From Gigantopelta aegis (taxonomy: Eukaryota; Mollusca; Gastropoda; Neomphalida; Peltospiridae), in contig NC_054702.1 of NCBI RefSeq assembly GCF_016097555.1, forward strand, positions 84,624,175 to 84,688,174: a DNA stretch of 64,000 nucleotides, in the 5' to 3' direction. The position numbers and the translations under genes are program-made. Under the pieces are notes generated by a model. That model was given only the letters and a program-made list of their open reading frames with translations, was not told where the DNA came from and did no database searches. Below are positions 1 to 11,600 of this stretch, piece by piece; within the stretch, counting starts at the first letter, position 1, and every line of letters starts with the position of its first letter.

Positions 1-99
1 ATTTTAAATTACATTTGGGCATGATATTAAATGGTATAAATACTATATATAATAAAAAAAAGAATATGATTTTTTAGCTGATCCAACCTTTTGTAAAAC

Positions 100-330
100 A
101 TTTTAATAGTTAAAGTTTGATTTTATTTAACGACATCACTAGAGCATATTGATTTATTAATAAACGGCTATTGGTTGTCAAACATTTGGTAATTTTGAAA
201 TTTAGTCTTAGAGAAAAAACCACTACTTTTTTCCATTAGTTTCATCGTTTATATACACCATCTCACAGACAGGATAGGACATACCATGGCACATTCCAGG
301 CGTGTTGCACTGGCTGGAACGAGATTTTGT
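100..330 (-). repeat. tRNA-derived SINE, degraded copy
   Basis: Reading the minus strand, this resembles the middle and tail of the SINE family seen at 36560-36954 and 50480-50757: a piece like 'acaggatagg' (plus strand), then the tail motif 'ggctattggttgtcaaac' and 'agagcatattgatttatta'. The tRNA head is not clear, so this is probably a 5'-truncated or decayed copy. The ORF running through it has no coding features. Confidence 0.6.
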
Positions 331-821
331 TTTAACAGTGTCTATATTTAGTACATTAGTACAATAATATTGCATACTGCGATGAATGTACTGTTTCATC
401 AAACATCCAAATTTAAGAAAAATAAATTTGGATTTAGAAATTGATTGTCCCCCTCCCTCCAAAAACGTTTTATAAATTAAAACCAGCATAGATATTCCTA
501 CATATATGATATTTATGAATGTGAAAAATTCGATGATATCCAGCACTTGCCTCAAAAATAAGATTTTCGCGTTAAAAATGCCCTACAATTAAATTATCGG
601 CCTGGCCCATCAAAATCCTAGCTAGAACACTGTGAGGGGTATAAAACAAGTTCCAAATGAGTTTCATAAATTCTGTATGGTACTCCCGTTAATGTTATAA
701 TTTATTTCTTATCCACAAAGTGTGCTTTATAGCAAATATTAAATATGATTGTAATCACTTCACAACTCAGGTTAATAGCATTCACTGATATTAATTAGTC
801 ACGCAGAATGATGTCATTACC

Positions 822-1487
822 ATAGCCTCTATTAGAAACATACTTATCTGCCCTTTGTTTTCATCGAGCTAAGCGGTCCCAATTAGCCACTACATTATTT
901 CCGGTGCGTTACGCTCCAGTCGCTTGCAACAAAGGCCCTTTGTTACTACTGAATTGTGGAGTAGTTGTCGACTTGTTCTTTTATTTTTTGACGTTAATAA
1001 AGTTTTCTATTACTATTATTGTTCGTCAGATTGTGTGCAATCTCCTTCTTTTACAAAAAAGAAAATGTACAATATGTTTTGTGCTCAACAAAAATACTTA
1101 TGAACACGTTAAAACGGTATCTTAATAAAGTTTTGATATTAAATTTGCAAGTAATATGCATGTGTTTGTGTATATATCACTGTACGAATGGCAGTACATT
1201 AATTTGACTAAATGACTAGCTGCGATTTTCTGTACCGCTAGCTGCATTATTAACTTAGATCTATGCAGTAGTTAATAATGAAACTAATGATACAGAAATT
1301 CACTTCCTCGCCTAACGATAAGGTTTCTACTGTCTGACTTGCAAACAAATTGGAACAGCTAGTCCAGTGTCATTGTCAGACGGACAGAGTGTAACGGACA
1401 CAATTTCATGTGTAATTTAATAGTTATGATCGACTATCTACCTGCAATTAATATTATGCACAACCATTAAGCAGTCCATGGTGTATG

Positions 1488-1547
<60 letters not shown>

Positions 1548-2940
1548 CTGGCGCAGGAAGCAGGGGGGCAAGTGCCCCCCACTTTTCAGATAGTTTGCTT
1601 TATATACAAATATAAAAGTGTGGCCCCCTCCCTACACTTTTTGTCTGTGTGTGTGTGCATACATTCCCCCGCCTTGCCACCTTCATACGCCACTTGTATA
1701 TGTACATAGATAAAAAATAATAATTCAAATGTGTGTGTTAGTTTGGGTTATGTTTTTGGTTGTGCGTGTGTAATGGTGTGTGGGCTTGTTTTGTAGGCTA
1801 TTGTTTATTTGGGGGCAGATTTATCATGCAAGACTAACATAAATATGTTCACACATATATTTTGATGTAAACAAAACAAGTACTTTTACTATAGGTAGAT
1901 GTTTTTAGGTTAAACTATATATTTAGCTATTATTACTGCAAAATTTACACTATATAATGCAATGTATATAGGCCTAATCAATTTACAGCAAGCAAAATAT
2001 TTAGTCAAACAGGTGCATGTGCAGGAAATTTTTTAGGGGAGGGGTCGGGTCATGCGTCCCCAGAAATACACTGAAAAAAACTAAACAAACATAATATAGC
2101 ACGTGGTGAAGGGGACTGGTCTGATCGGAATATTACATATAGTCCGTCCCATCCTACAAAAAGGTTGTTTTTGTAAATAATTTATGTTTGGTTTGACGTA
2201 AAAATTAAAATAAAGGTTTTTTGGAAATAACAAAAATATACTATTTTTGTGTGCAATTTATAGAAAATAAGCGGCTCAGAAATAAATAACTTGTAAATTC
2301 CATAGTATGAAAAAATGCAGGCCCGTATGCGGGGGTGGAGGTGGGGGGGGGGGGGGGTGGTACGTGGGGTGCATATGCACCCCCTATAGTCTGTCGAGGT
2401 CCGTCCGTGGATGTGTAAAATAAATAAAAATAGTCCGATGATGTGACAAATTTACTTCCCAGAATGCAGAAAAATGCATTTCCTAGATTTAACAAAATTT
2501 CCCCCGGACTCCCTTTTGGCCGTCGAATTATGCACCCCCATATAAATTTCTGAGTACGGGCTTGCCGCACTATTAAACATAATGTTTCTATTATCTATTA
2601 CAACGGTGTTACTGTCACACACAATTCATTAAAACTGCAGGTGTGTTTGTATGTTTAAATGAAATTATGATAATTAATGTGAGGCGAGATTGCAGCTTTG
2701 ACACACACACAAAAAAAAAATTCCATGCAAGAAAACCAAAACAATCAGGGTGTGTGACAGCTTGCTAGGTTCATCTCCTATATTTAACACATGATCAGTT
2801 ATAACAAAACGCAATTTCATCAACTTAATCTTTACCTGTATCATTCTTTATTTTTAAAGCATAGGTGGGGACATTTATGATGCCAGGGATTGGCATGCAT
2901 AAATCTCAGCTGAAGATTCACAAACAACTGTGACCATTGT
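822..2940 (+). mobile_element. TIR DNA element, diverged copy of the 53537-54598 family
   Basis: The left end ATAGCCTCTATTAGAA and the following ~290 bases match the element at 53537-54598 with scattered changes. Matching resumes at 1660-1820 and again at 2850-2935. The stretch between about 1985 and 2590 has no counterpart in the other copy and looks like later insertions, one of which (2140-2310) also resembles 56525-56720. The right TIR is not visible, so this copy is probably truncated near 2940. No transposase ORF is present, so it would be non-autonomous. Confidence 0.6.
1497..1544. repeat. (TA)n microsatellite
   Basis: Uninterrupted TA dinucleotides, about 24 copies, directly after a (TG)n stretch and inside the TIR element. 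It explains the tyrosine/isoleucine-rich ORF across it, which is not a gene. Confidence 0.95.
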
Positions 2941-3179
2941 TTTTCCAGCTGTGGTTTTGTTCCCGTTGTTGGAAGTACATGTACTACTATCAGTTATGTG
3001 ATGCTGTTATTCACTTATTGTCTGTCATCTTGTTTATATGAATATGTTTTAAATTTGTGGGGGAAAAGTCCTAATAATTTTTAATTAAGCTTGCATGTCG
3101 CCCAATTCCACTGAATAAAAAATGGAATAAATATTGTTTAAAACAAGAAGCACCAGTAGCAGTAATACAAAATGTTTAC

Positions 3180-3335
3180 CTTGTCGAAGTATTGCTTTAT
3201 TGATTCTTCAGGTAGTTGCCCAGGTTTCTTCTCCTTTGGCTGAGGCGGCATCACCGTAAAGACATCAGGGTAAGCTTCCTCACTTTCTCCTGGATAACGA
3301 ACATTTTGTTTCTTCTTGGGTGGCTCTTCTGCCAT
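3180..3335 (-). CDS. first coding exon of an unidentified gene (possibly phytanoyl-CoA dioxygenase-like)
   Basis: The minus strand opens with ATG in a purine-rich context (AAAATATGGC) and encodes 52 residues: a lysine-rich start (MAEEPPKKKQNVRYPGESEE), a proline-rich middle and the end LPEESIKQYFDK. The last codon AAG is followed at 3179 by a consensus donor, gtaaac, so the ORF beyond it is intron. A possible 5'-UTR acceptor (ttgtttag) lies about 15 bases upstream of the ATG. Codon use and composition are unlike the surrounding AT-rich DNA. The closing segment resembles the N-terminus of phytanoyl-CoA dioxygenase-family proteins, where a similar helix precedes a GF/GY-hydrophobic motif. That is a weak resemblance, and no further exon was found between 1 and 3179, so the gene must continue beyond the left edge. 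The gene call is fairly firm; the function is a guess. Confidence 0.5.
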
Positions 3336-3359
3336 ATTTTCATGAACTGGATCTAAACA

Positions 3360-5681
3360 ATAATAGTAATATTATTATAAATAAACCAAAGGTTTAATGA
3401 CCTTATTGCTCTCAAAATTAATAATGAAAATTACATTAATTTGTGATACCAAATCTTTCTATTGTATCAGTTGTTGATTTATTTCACAAGAGAAACTTCA
3501 AAAAATAAATTTGGTTCTGGATGGATGAACTGACAAGTTGCAACAATTAATATTTCATAGCTATAGCAGTCTGCTGATTGCTGCATGGTGCTTAAAATAC
3601 TACCTGCAAATGTCTTTTGTATAATTTAAACAGCTTTGGTAAATAAAAACAAATTTTTAACAAGTTTTTAATTTTTACAGTTCTTAATCTTATCGGTTTC
3701 CACAGAAAAAAATATTGATGTGTCATCATTTATTCATTTTAACTTATTTCCGTGTTTATATCTAATTACGGTTTAAGCAAGCTGGCCTGGGCACATACAT
3801 CAGCTATCTGGGCTGTCTGTCCAGCACAGTGGATGTGTGATCACACATTTGTACTGACATCATTCACCAGCATAAAAAAAAAAACCCATCCATATGCAGA
3901 CAACTGAACATTTAGCCGTATGTTCAGGGCTTGGTTGCCATAAACAATAATAATAAAAACAAATTTAAACTACACATCCTGTTGAGTACATCATTCAATA
4001 ATTTTTATAATACATACTGGTAATAAATAAAAAGTTAGTAATAACACATATACATGTGATAACAATTTAAAGACATACAACTGGCTGCTCCTCCTAGGTG
4101 ATGACCAGGTTACCAATGCCTAGCTAGAGTCACCTCCAGCCCTATACCCCTCATTGATATTGATATGTGGGCTAAAGGGGTAGGACTGGAGGTGATTCGA
4201 GTTAATCATTGCAATACCATCCAATTAAAAAAAAGAAGCATGATCGCAATTGATGAGCCTACTCTGACATAAGTTATAAGATGATATTGATTAGTCCATG
4301 ATGCGTAACAAGTGCAAGTGCTGTAAATAAGATTTAGTCGGAAAATATATTTAAATTTGCTTAAAACTGTCGCTCATTAGATATATAGGTTTTAAAACAA
4401 CTCGTAAAATAAATGGTATATAACGGCCACTTGTGCAGTATTCTCTATAGTACATAACGACTGAAGCATTCAGGGCTCAAAACTTGCCAAAAAATATGGT
4501 GGCCCCCAAAATAATGGATGTTGGCAAATTATGGTAAGTGAACCACAAACCATGAGCACGATTTTAAGAATCCGTGTCGTTTCGCCCTGAAACCATTTCG
4601 AACCCTGTGCTGTTTCACCCGTAGACCCATTCAGCCAGGGTTGGTTTGATCTAAATCTTATTCATACCAAGTCGTTTCGCCCCAAAAGTGAGTTAATTCG
4701 CCCCGATTATATATTTATTAGTGTATTTTTTTTGTTCGTTCGTGGATCACAACTACAGTGGACTGTGATGAACTCTTACCCGGTTTGGACTGTAAAACTA
4801 ATCAAATAGTTATCCACTTGTCCATCTGTAGTCCTTCCAACAGGGTAGCGACCACCAAGCTAAGGGCTGCAACTCTAAATGTGTTCTATCATTTTGACAA
4901 AAATACGACCCCGAACAGCTACATGTAGGTTCCGGCTTTATGAACAATAACAGCCCCTACTATTTTACAACACCCCTAGTTTCGCACAAAAGTTTAGTAC
5001 TTTTTTTTTTTTACAGGTACCCCATACATGTTTCAAGCTTGTGGTGTTATCTATCAAAAACCTCAAACTTTGACCCCACTGGAAGTTATTTAATAACATT
5101 TACCGATGTCTGCTAAATCTGTAGACTTGTAAGACTAAAACTTTTGAAAATAAGCCATATTTTTTTTTCTCAACCAGAAATTCATTATTCATTACAAAAT
5201 GTTAGGTAATTTCACACTGAAACATTTAAACTAACCTATTTATATATTTTCACCTATTTTATGTGTACGTTGTGAGTGCAGTGTAATATATATTAAAAAA
5301 GATGGAACAAATAAAAACAAAGAAAGGAAATGTTTTATTTTCTGAAAAGAAAAGAAAAATTAATTAGATCTGCTCGAATTTTAGTATAAACCACCCGCGT
5401 ATTAGACCAAACTCTGTGGTTATTGACGGCAGTGTGTAACCCCCCCCCCAAAAAAAAAACCCCATGCATATATGATAAAGCAATGAATAAATGTTTTTAT
5501 TAACAAAATAAAAAAAAGGGAAAAACGACCCTACATGGGAGCGAACCTACTCAGTTAACAGTATGAATGGGCCTGGGTCGAAATGACCTATCACCAGATT
5601 TTAATGTGGAATAAATAGATGCAATACAAATATTAATAGTGGCTCATGTTATAGATCTAAAGTAGATTGCTCAAATAATAT
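3360..5681. other. intergenic DNA without recognised gene
   Basis: AT-rich DNA with no convincing ORF. A short stretch near 3775-3850 ('cagctatctgggctgtctgtccag') resembles the unit of the minisatellite at 43567-44515, so it is probably a fragment of the same dispersed repeat. The missing first exon of fumarate hydratase may lie here or up to 8500, but I could not identify it. Confidence 0.5.
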
Positions 5682-5810
5682 GCCATCATTTTTTAATAAT
5701 CAAGTCACCCAAACAGGGCATTGGTTGCATTTGGCGACCTGGCCACAGGATGTTTCGAGCCCTGATGTAGCATCCAAGCAGTACCTAGCCTAACATAATT
5801 GGCAGTGGTG
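5682..5810 (+). repeat. ~130-bp dispersed repeat, left member of an inverted pair
   Basis: Imperfect inverse match to 7477-7605, with shared blocks such as 'atccaagcagtacctagcct' and 'ggccacagg'. Both boundaries coincide: the match runs from 'gccatcatttttt' to 'ggcagtggtg'. The pair brackets the duplicated fumarase exon at 6619-7110. Confidence 0.7.
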
Positions 5811-6549
5811 AATAAAAAGAACCATAGAACAGGCACACTGACATTGTCTTCTCCAGATGTATTATTGGGAGCTCTCATTTACCCCAGCCCATTACTACAT
5901 GCCTGTGCTTTGGCACACACACACTACCCCCCCCCCCCCCCCATCAGGTGCGTGTGCAGGAATTTTAACAGGGGTGGTCTGTGCCTGTGGTAAGCGAAGT
6001 TTATGGGATGAATCAAACCCCAAAACCCACCCCCTGCAAACATCCCAAAAAGGAAAATAAAAATGACCGCCACCATGTTACCATGTATATACAAAATAAC
6101 GTTATAGTCGAAAGGTTATTTGAGGTGGGTGGGTGTGTACATGCGGATCGGGACGAAACTAACGGCCATGACTGAATGAGTTGGTGTGACTGGGTCAAGT
6201 TTGGGAAAACAACTGTAGTGCTGAACCTGACTTTTTTGCAAAAGACTCCTTGTACATTCACTCTAAATAATTTACTAACATGTCAAGTGTCTTTGCTTCG
6301 TGATCCTGCTTGATATGTATGTACAATTTTGTTGTTGATTTGTGGGGTCAAGGTTCGCCGCAGAGTAAAAATAAAATTGCATCTACGATGGTTACGTTCG
6401 ATCGCTGTCCGAGTAACTCGATAAGCATTAAAGCTACACTTTTTTAATCTTACACCTTTCTTGGAAGGGTATTAAACTAATAAAAAAAACTCCCATCACT
6501 AAATATAAATCATAACTTATCTGGCCAATCTACCCTAAAAATAGAAGCG

Positions 6550-6599
6550 TATTAATAATCTGCAATCGAATGGATTCGAGTTTTAGGGTTTTACTATTT
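6550..6599 (+). repeat. 49-bp direct repeat, left copy
   Basis: The segment beginning attaataatctgcaatcgaa and ending ttttactattt recurs without change at 7110-7158. The two copies flank the duplicated block holding the fumarase exon 2 copy. Confidence 0.85.
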
Positions 6600-6618
6600 A
6601 ATTTTAATATTGCATTCC

Positions 6619-7110
6619 ATATTTGAGTAATTATTGTTAAAACCCTTTTGTTTCTGCTGAAAGAAAAATAGAAATGATAAAAGATAAAATTTCACATAAA
6701 ATAATTAGGAGATAACTATCTTGTATTTAACAATTTGTGGACATTATTGCTGGTTTTACTGTCTTAAATTTCATTTTACAGACAACGTGGAGTATGAGGC
6801 CTGAATTATGCATTAATTAATTAATATGAATTGAAATGACTTTTTCAGTACCGTTTGGAGTTTTGGAGAGATTGAAGTTCCTACCGACAAGTATTATGGC
6901 AGTAGTACAGCAAGATCTATCATCAACTTCAACATTGGAGGACCAACAGAAAGAATGCCTGTATGCAGTTTGTTCCCATTCCCAATTGTTTAGCTGTCAC
7001 TAGTGGGCCGGAGATTATACATACAGTTGTATGTAATATACCAGTAGCATCTTGAAAGACTTACATTTAGCATCATCTCCGTTAGCTATCAGTATTTATC
7101 CCCATTTTGA
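6619..7110 (+). pseudogene. duplicated fumarate hydratase exon 2 with intron flanks, inactivated
   Basis: This 492-bp block matches 8289-8788 (500 bp) almost base for base. I see one substitution (gagataac versus gagatgac) and one 8-base deletion. It carries 3' intron sequence, the acceptor, the exon copy (6849-6960, 112 bp instead of 120 bp) and the donor. The deletion removes TCTGATAG-equivalent bases after the GTTTGGAG motif, near the start of the exon, and shifts the frame, so inclusion would break the protein. The acceptor (ttttcag) and donor (gtatgc) are unchanged, so it could still be spliced as a poison exon. The near identity implies a recent duplication. Confidence 0.9.
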
Positions 7111-7158
7111 TTAATAATCTGCAATCGAATGGATTCGAGTTTTAGGGTTTTACTATTT
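7110..7158 (+). repeat. 49-bp direct repeat, right copy
   Basis: Second copy of the repeat at 6550-6599. It starts at the last base of the duplicated exon block. Confidence 0.85.
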
Positions 7159-7476
7159 GGCAAAGCTGCAAAAAACGCGTTTTAGACGTTACCTAGCTGC
7201 ATAGTGTAGGTCACAGTGTGAAGAACGGGTCAGCTTTAGAACTAGCTTCAACAGTTTGTTTTTAATGAATCGCTTTATCAGAAGGTTGTCAACGTGTAGA
7301 ACAATCATGGTATGATTCCTTACCCATTTTTCACTTTTGTGGTTAATGACCATAATATTTTTCAGTTTCTTATTAAAAGGAAAACTACCATGATGATGAT
7401 CCTAGCGCACATGTAGATGATGACGTTGATAGTTAGGGCTCTATGCTAGTTCATCAAGATTAACGTCGAGTGCAAG

Positions 7477-7605
7477 CACCACTGCCAAACATTTTAGGCT
7501 AGGTACTGCTTGGATTCTGCATCAGGGCCCAAAACGGCCTGTGGCCACGTCGCCAGATCCGACCAATGTCCTGTTTGGGCTACTTGAATATTAAAAAATG
7601 ATGGC
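7477..7605 (-). repeat. ~130-bp dispersed repeat, right member of an inverted pair
   Basis: Reverse-complement relative of 5682-5810, differing at many positions, so the pair is old compared with the exon duplication between them. Confidence 0.7.
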
Positions 7606-8518
7606 CTATGGCTATGCATACAGGTAGACAAAAGCGGTCACCCGAAATATCTGTTTTGGTTGTTGATATATAATAATTTTATTATTTTGCAAATGACAAC
7701 CGTATAATGTATTTTTTGAATTTTATATAAATGACCGCCGTATAGAGACTTGGCAACTGAAGGAGGGGTATATACATGACAGATAATAAATATATTATTT
7801 CATGATGAAAATAACTGCGAATATGCTGAAATAAAATAATAAACAGTCAGAACACAAACTCACCATTTATAAACGATTGCAAATTATATTGACTGATTCG
7901 CAAAGTGTTAATTCGTTTTAATGTACCACCCCCTTCCTCGATAAAATACCTGTATTAAGCGACCACAGTAAATTTTACTACTACCTAAAAGGAATACTTT
8001 AACAGCGATAAGGTGCAGCAAACAACCGATCTTCACACTTTCGTTAAATTACTCATATGATATCGTCTACAATAAACGGTTACATAAATATCGTATTTTC
8101 CCACTCTTTTTTTTATGACATAGGCTATAATAATACATTGAAAACTGTTAAATCACACATCTGACATAGATATAGTTGCTATAGTAGCTGCAAGCATGTG
8201 AGGGTCATAGCTATGATATTGACATCATTCTGCATCGCTGTAATTGACATTGCTGAATGTTATTAACCAGGATTGTGGAGTTTAGATAATATTTGAGTAA
8301 TTATTGTTAAAACCCTTTTGTTTCTGCTGAAAGAAAAATAGAAATGATAAAAGATAAAATTTCACATAAAATAATTAGGAGATGACTATCTTGTATTTAA
8401 CAATTTGTGGACATTATTGCTGGTTTTACTGTCTTAAATTTCATTTTACAGACAACGTGGAGTATGAGGCCTGAATTATGCATTAATTAATTAATATGAA
8501 TTGAAATGACTTTTTCAG

Positions 8519-8638
8519 TACCGTTTGGAGTCTGATAGTTTTGGAGAGATTGAAGTTCCTACCGACAAGTATTATGGCAGTAGTACAGCAAGATCTATCA
8601 TCAACTTCAACATTGGAGGACCAACAGAAAGAATGCCT
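8519..8638 (+). CDS. FH: FH exon encoding the N-terminal domain start
   Basis: Acceptor tttttcag, donor gtatgc, 40 codons starting [20 protein letters not shown] and ending GGPTERMP. The usual AQ of the YYGAQT motif is SS here. It begins and ends in phase 0. Confidence 0.95.
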
Positions 8639-11600
8639 GTATGCAGTTTGTTCCCATTCCCAATTGTTTAGCTGTCACTAGTGGGCCGGAGATTATACAT
8701 ACAGTTGTATGTAATATACCAGTAGCATCTTGAAAGACTTACATTTAGCATCATCTCCGTTAGCTATCAGTATTTATCCCCATTTTGAAGTAAAACAATT
8801 TACCATCTGCAACATAAAAATTTCCAACTTAACTTGCTTTGATACTGTTTCCTGAAGTCAATAATTGACTTTAAATCTCGGTGATTAAACACTTGATAAT
8901 TCACTTGCTCACTGAGAAAAAAGTTATAATATTTATTTATTTTATATGTATGTATCCAAGTAACTCTATCCTTGATTATCAACTGGGTTGTCTAAGTTCG
9001 GTTAAATTCTTACTGATTTAGAAGAAATGTGTTTTATATAATATAAAAAATTCACAAACTGAAAAGCACATTGTCAGTACAATTAATTTAAAAATTAGTA
9101 AATTTGTATACTTTATTAATTTTCCCAAATGATCTCATAAACAAACAGATATTTCTGAGATATACATAATGATTTAAACTTAGAACATTCAGCATTCTTA
9201 TATTCTTGAATTTCTCCATCTTTCAGATTCCAATCATACGAGCATTTGGCATTCTGAAAGGTTGTGCCGCTAAAGTGAATGTTGGTTATGGACTGGACCC
9301 AAAACTATCTCAAGCCATAATACAAGCTGCTGAAGAGGTATGGCATTTGTCTTATCCAGGTTAACATTTATGATCCACATTGTTCAAGATATTCAGGGAA
9401 ATATAACCAGTATGACACACATGTGTCATAATGATCTCACATGCACCATAATGATCTCACATGCACAATGCAGAGCTGCCAACTGTAGTTTTCTACTCTT
9501 GGTCGACGTTTGCTATGCTCATGCCCACATTGCTACGCTCAGTTGAAAAAAATCCAGTATGATACGTATGCTAATGAAAACCAGTAATAACTTTTGCAAC
9601 AGATCAATATAACTGGATGATTAGTGTATTTGGCCAAAGTTTCTACTAACGAATTATGTTTTATTTGACAAGCGTATATGTTTTATCTTTATCACAAATT
9701 ATAGGTCTATAGAGTACAGTTGAAAAGCAGGCGATTTCTGGCAATTATACTAAAAGTTGGACATAATTTTGGAATACAGTCACTAAAAACTGAATCCTCA
9801 TTTCTGTGGCTTTTTTTAATTTTTTATTTCAACATATAAAAATATAATTTGTGGATTAAGAACCATTGTAAAACAGTTATATTAAGATGTATTCAATAAC
9901 AGACATGTAGTTTTACTGTAGGCCGAACCCAGTGTTGTGTACTATAAAACCTTCAAAGAATTGTTCTTCAGTTGTGTTACGCTTGCATGCTGGGAATATA
10001 GAAAATTGCATGTAAATGTATGCCAGTTAGGAATAGAGTAATTTTAATTTTAACTTGAAATAAGAATATAAGCATTCAAATTTAGTATTGATCACATCAT
10101 CGCACAACAGTTAATTTTGGGTTTATTGCATTTCGATCTTGTAAAAACAAAATTCTAGTCATTCATAATCCTGTTCAAATTGCCCGACTTATTTGACAAC
10201 ATTCGTTACATTTCGGGCATGTCTGTATCCTTTAACCGATGACAAGCGTTATCTATGCTACAACTAGCATGACCCAGTCTTTTGCGGTTACTATGACATA
10301 ATTATTTGGTGTTTTCTTTTGCTGCTGTTTATGACATTCGGCCATGCTACGCTCAAATATCATTTGCTACGCTCAGCTTGCTATGAATGCTACTCTCACT
10401 TGTGGCTAGGGGTTGGCAGCTCTGACAACGAATGACGTAATTTAAGGAAGCAACATCATCAAACCTGTCAACCTTTAGTCAAGAGAAAGCAGGTGGTGTG
10501 TGTTGAAAAAGCAGGAGATTTGTTAAATTAACACAATTTAACCCAAAATCACAAGATTTAAAAAATATATATATTACAATAAGTTATATGAACATTACAT
10601 AATGTCATTTATCATATAATATCTTACATTTTTAGTGCAATCAAAGTACAATTCCAGTTGCAGTTTCTATAAGGTTTTTTTAATTATTGTTTTAACATAA
10701 ATAAATAGCAGTGATAATTAATGTTAACTTAAAATACGGTGGTTCAAATGTGACATACAAAATACAGTAAAAACTAATCATATTTAATTATCTTTATTAA
10801 ATTTATTCTAGGACACAATTGTCTTGGCCAAGTCTATCTTTCAGTTTATCAAAGGCTTTAAGGTAACGCATGCGCACATAAAAATAACAATGGACTATTC
10901 CACAGTTTAGGGAGGTTTTTGTGTTCTCTCAACGTAGTTTCGTTGTCAGTATTGTTTTAAGTAATTTTATAACAAAGGACAAATTACATCTGAAATCCTG
11001 CCATCAAGACCTAAATGATGCAATAATGGTCCCCGGATTACTGCAATAAACACTTGAACACAATGCTATAAGCACTACGATGAGTCTTGTTGCGCGAGAT
11101 GTCAACATTATACATCGCCAGTTTTAGTAACTGCTTTTACTTTTTCTTCTTTTAATATTAGTTTTTATTGTTTCTGGTAAAATATTAAAGGTTTGTGGAA
11201 CATTTTATGATGGAATTTTCTAGAATGTTTTGGGTTTCGTATGCAATTAACCGATGTTTTTCTTTATAAAGCTATTCAAATATGCGACATAATTTGTATT
11301 GATTTAATGCTATTTGGTTCTGTGCAGCCGATATGCAATAATGTGGCTTCGACTATATGTGATATTTTTCAGATCACATACTTTAAGAATTTAATAACTT
11401 TGCAAGTTAGATGTAAATTAGTCGATGTCTCGGTACTAGGTTTATTGACATTTAAGCAAACATACTTGGGTGACACTCCATGATTGACGTATGCATTCAT
11501 AGTCATCAAATAAAAACACTTCAATGGCAATTTGACACTGAAAGCTGTCCAGCGTTCAGAAAACAAAAAACATTAGGCATAACTTTATTTTGATGTAAGG

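Noticed and set aside
6013..6261. 82-codon minus-strand ORF beside the FH upstream region
   Set aside because: No domain, no splice sites in phase with FH and on the wrong strand for the missing FH exon.
11241..11483. 80-codon plus-strand ORF in the FH intron
   Set aside because: AT-rich with no recognisable domain; lies inside the possible TIR element and has no splice evidence.
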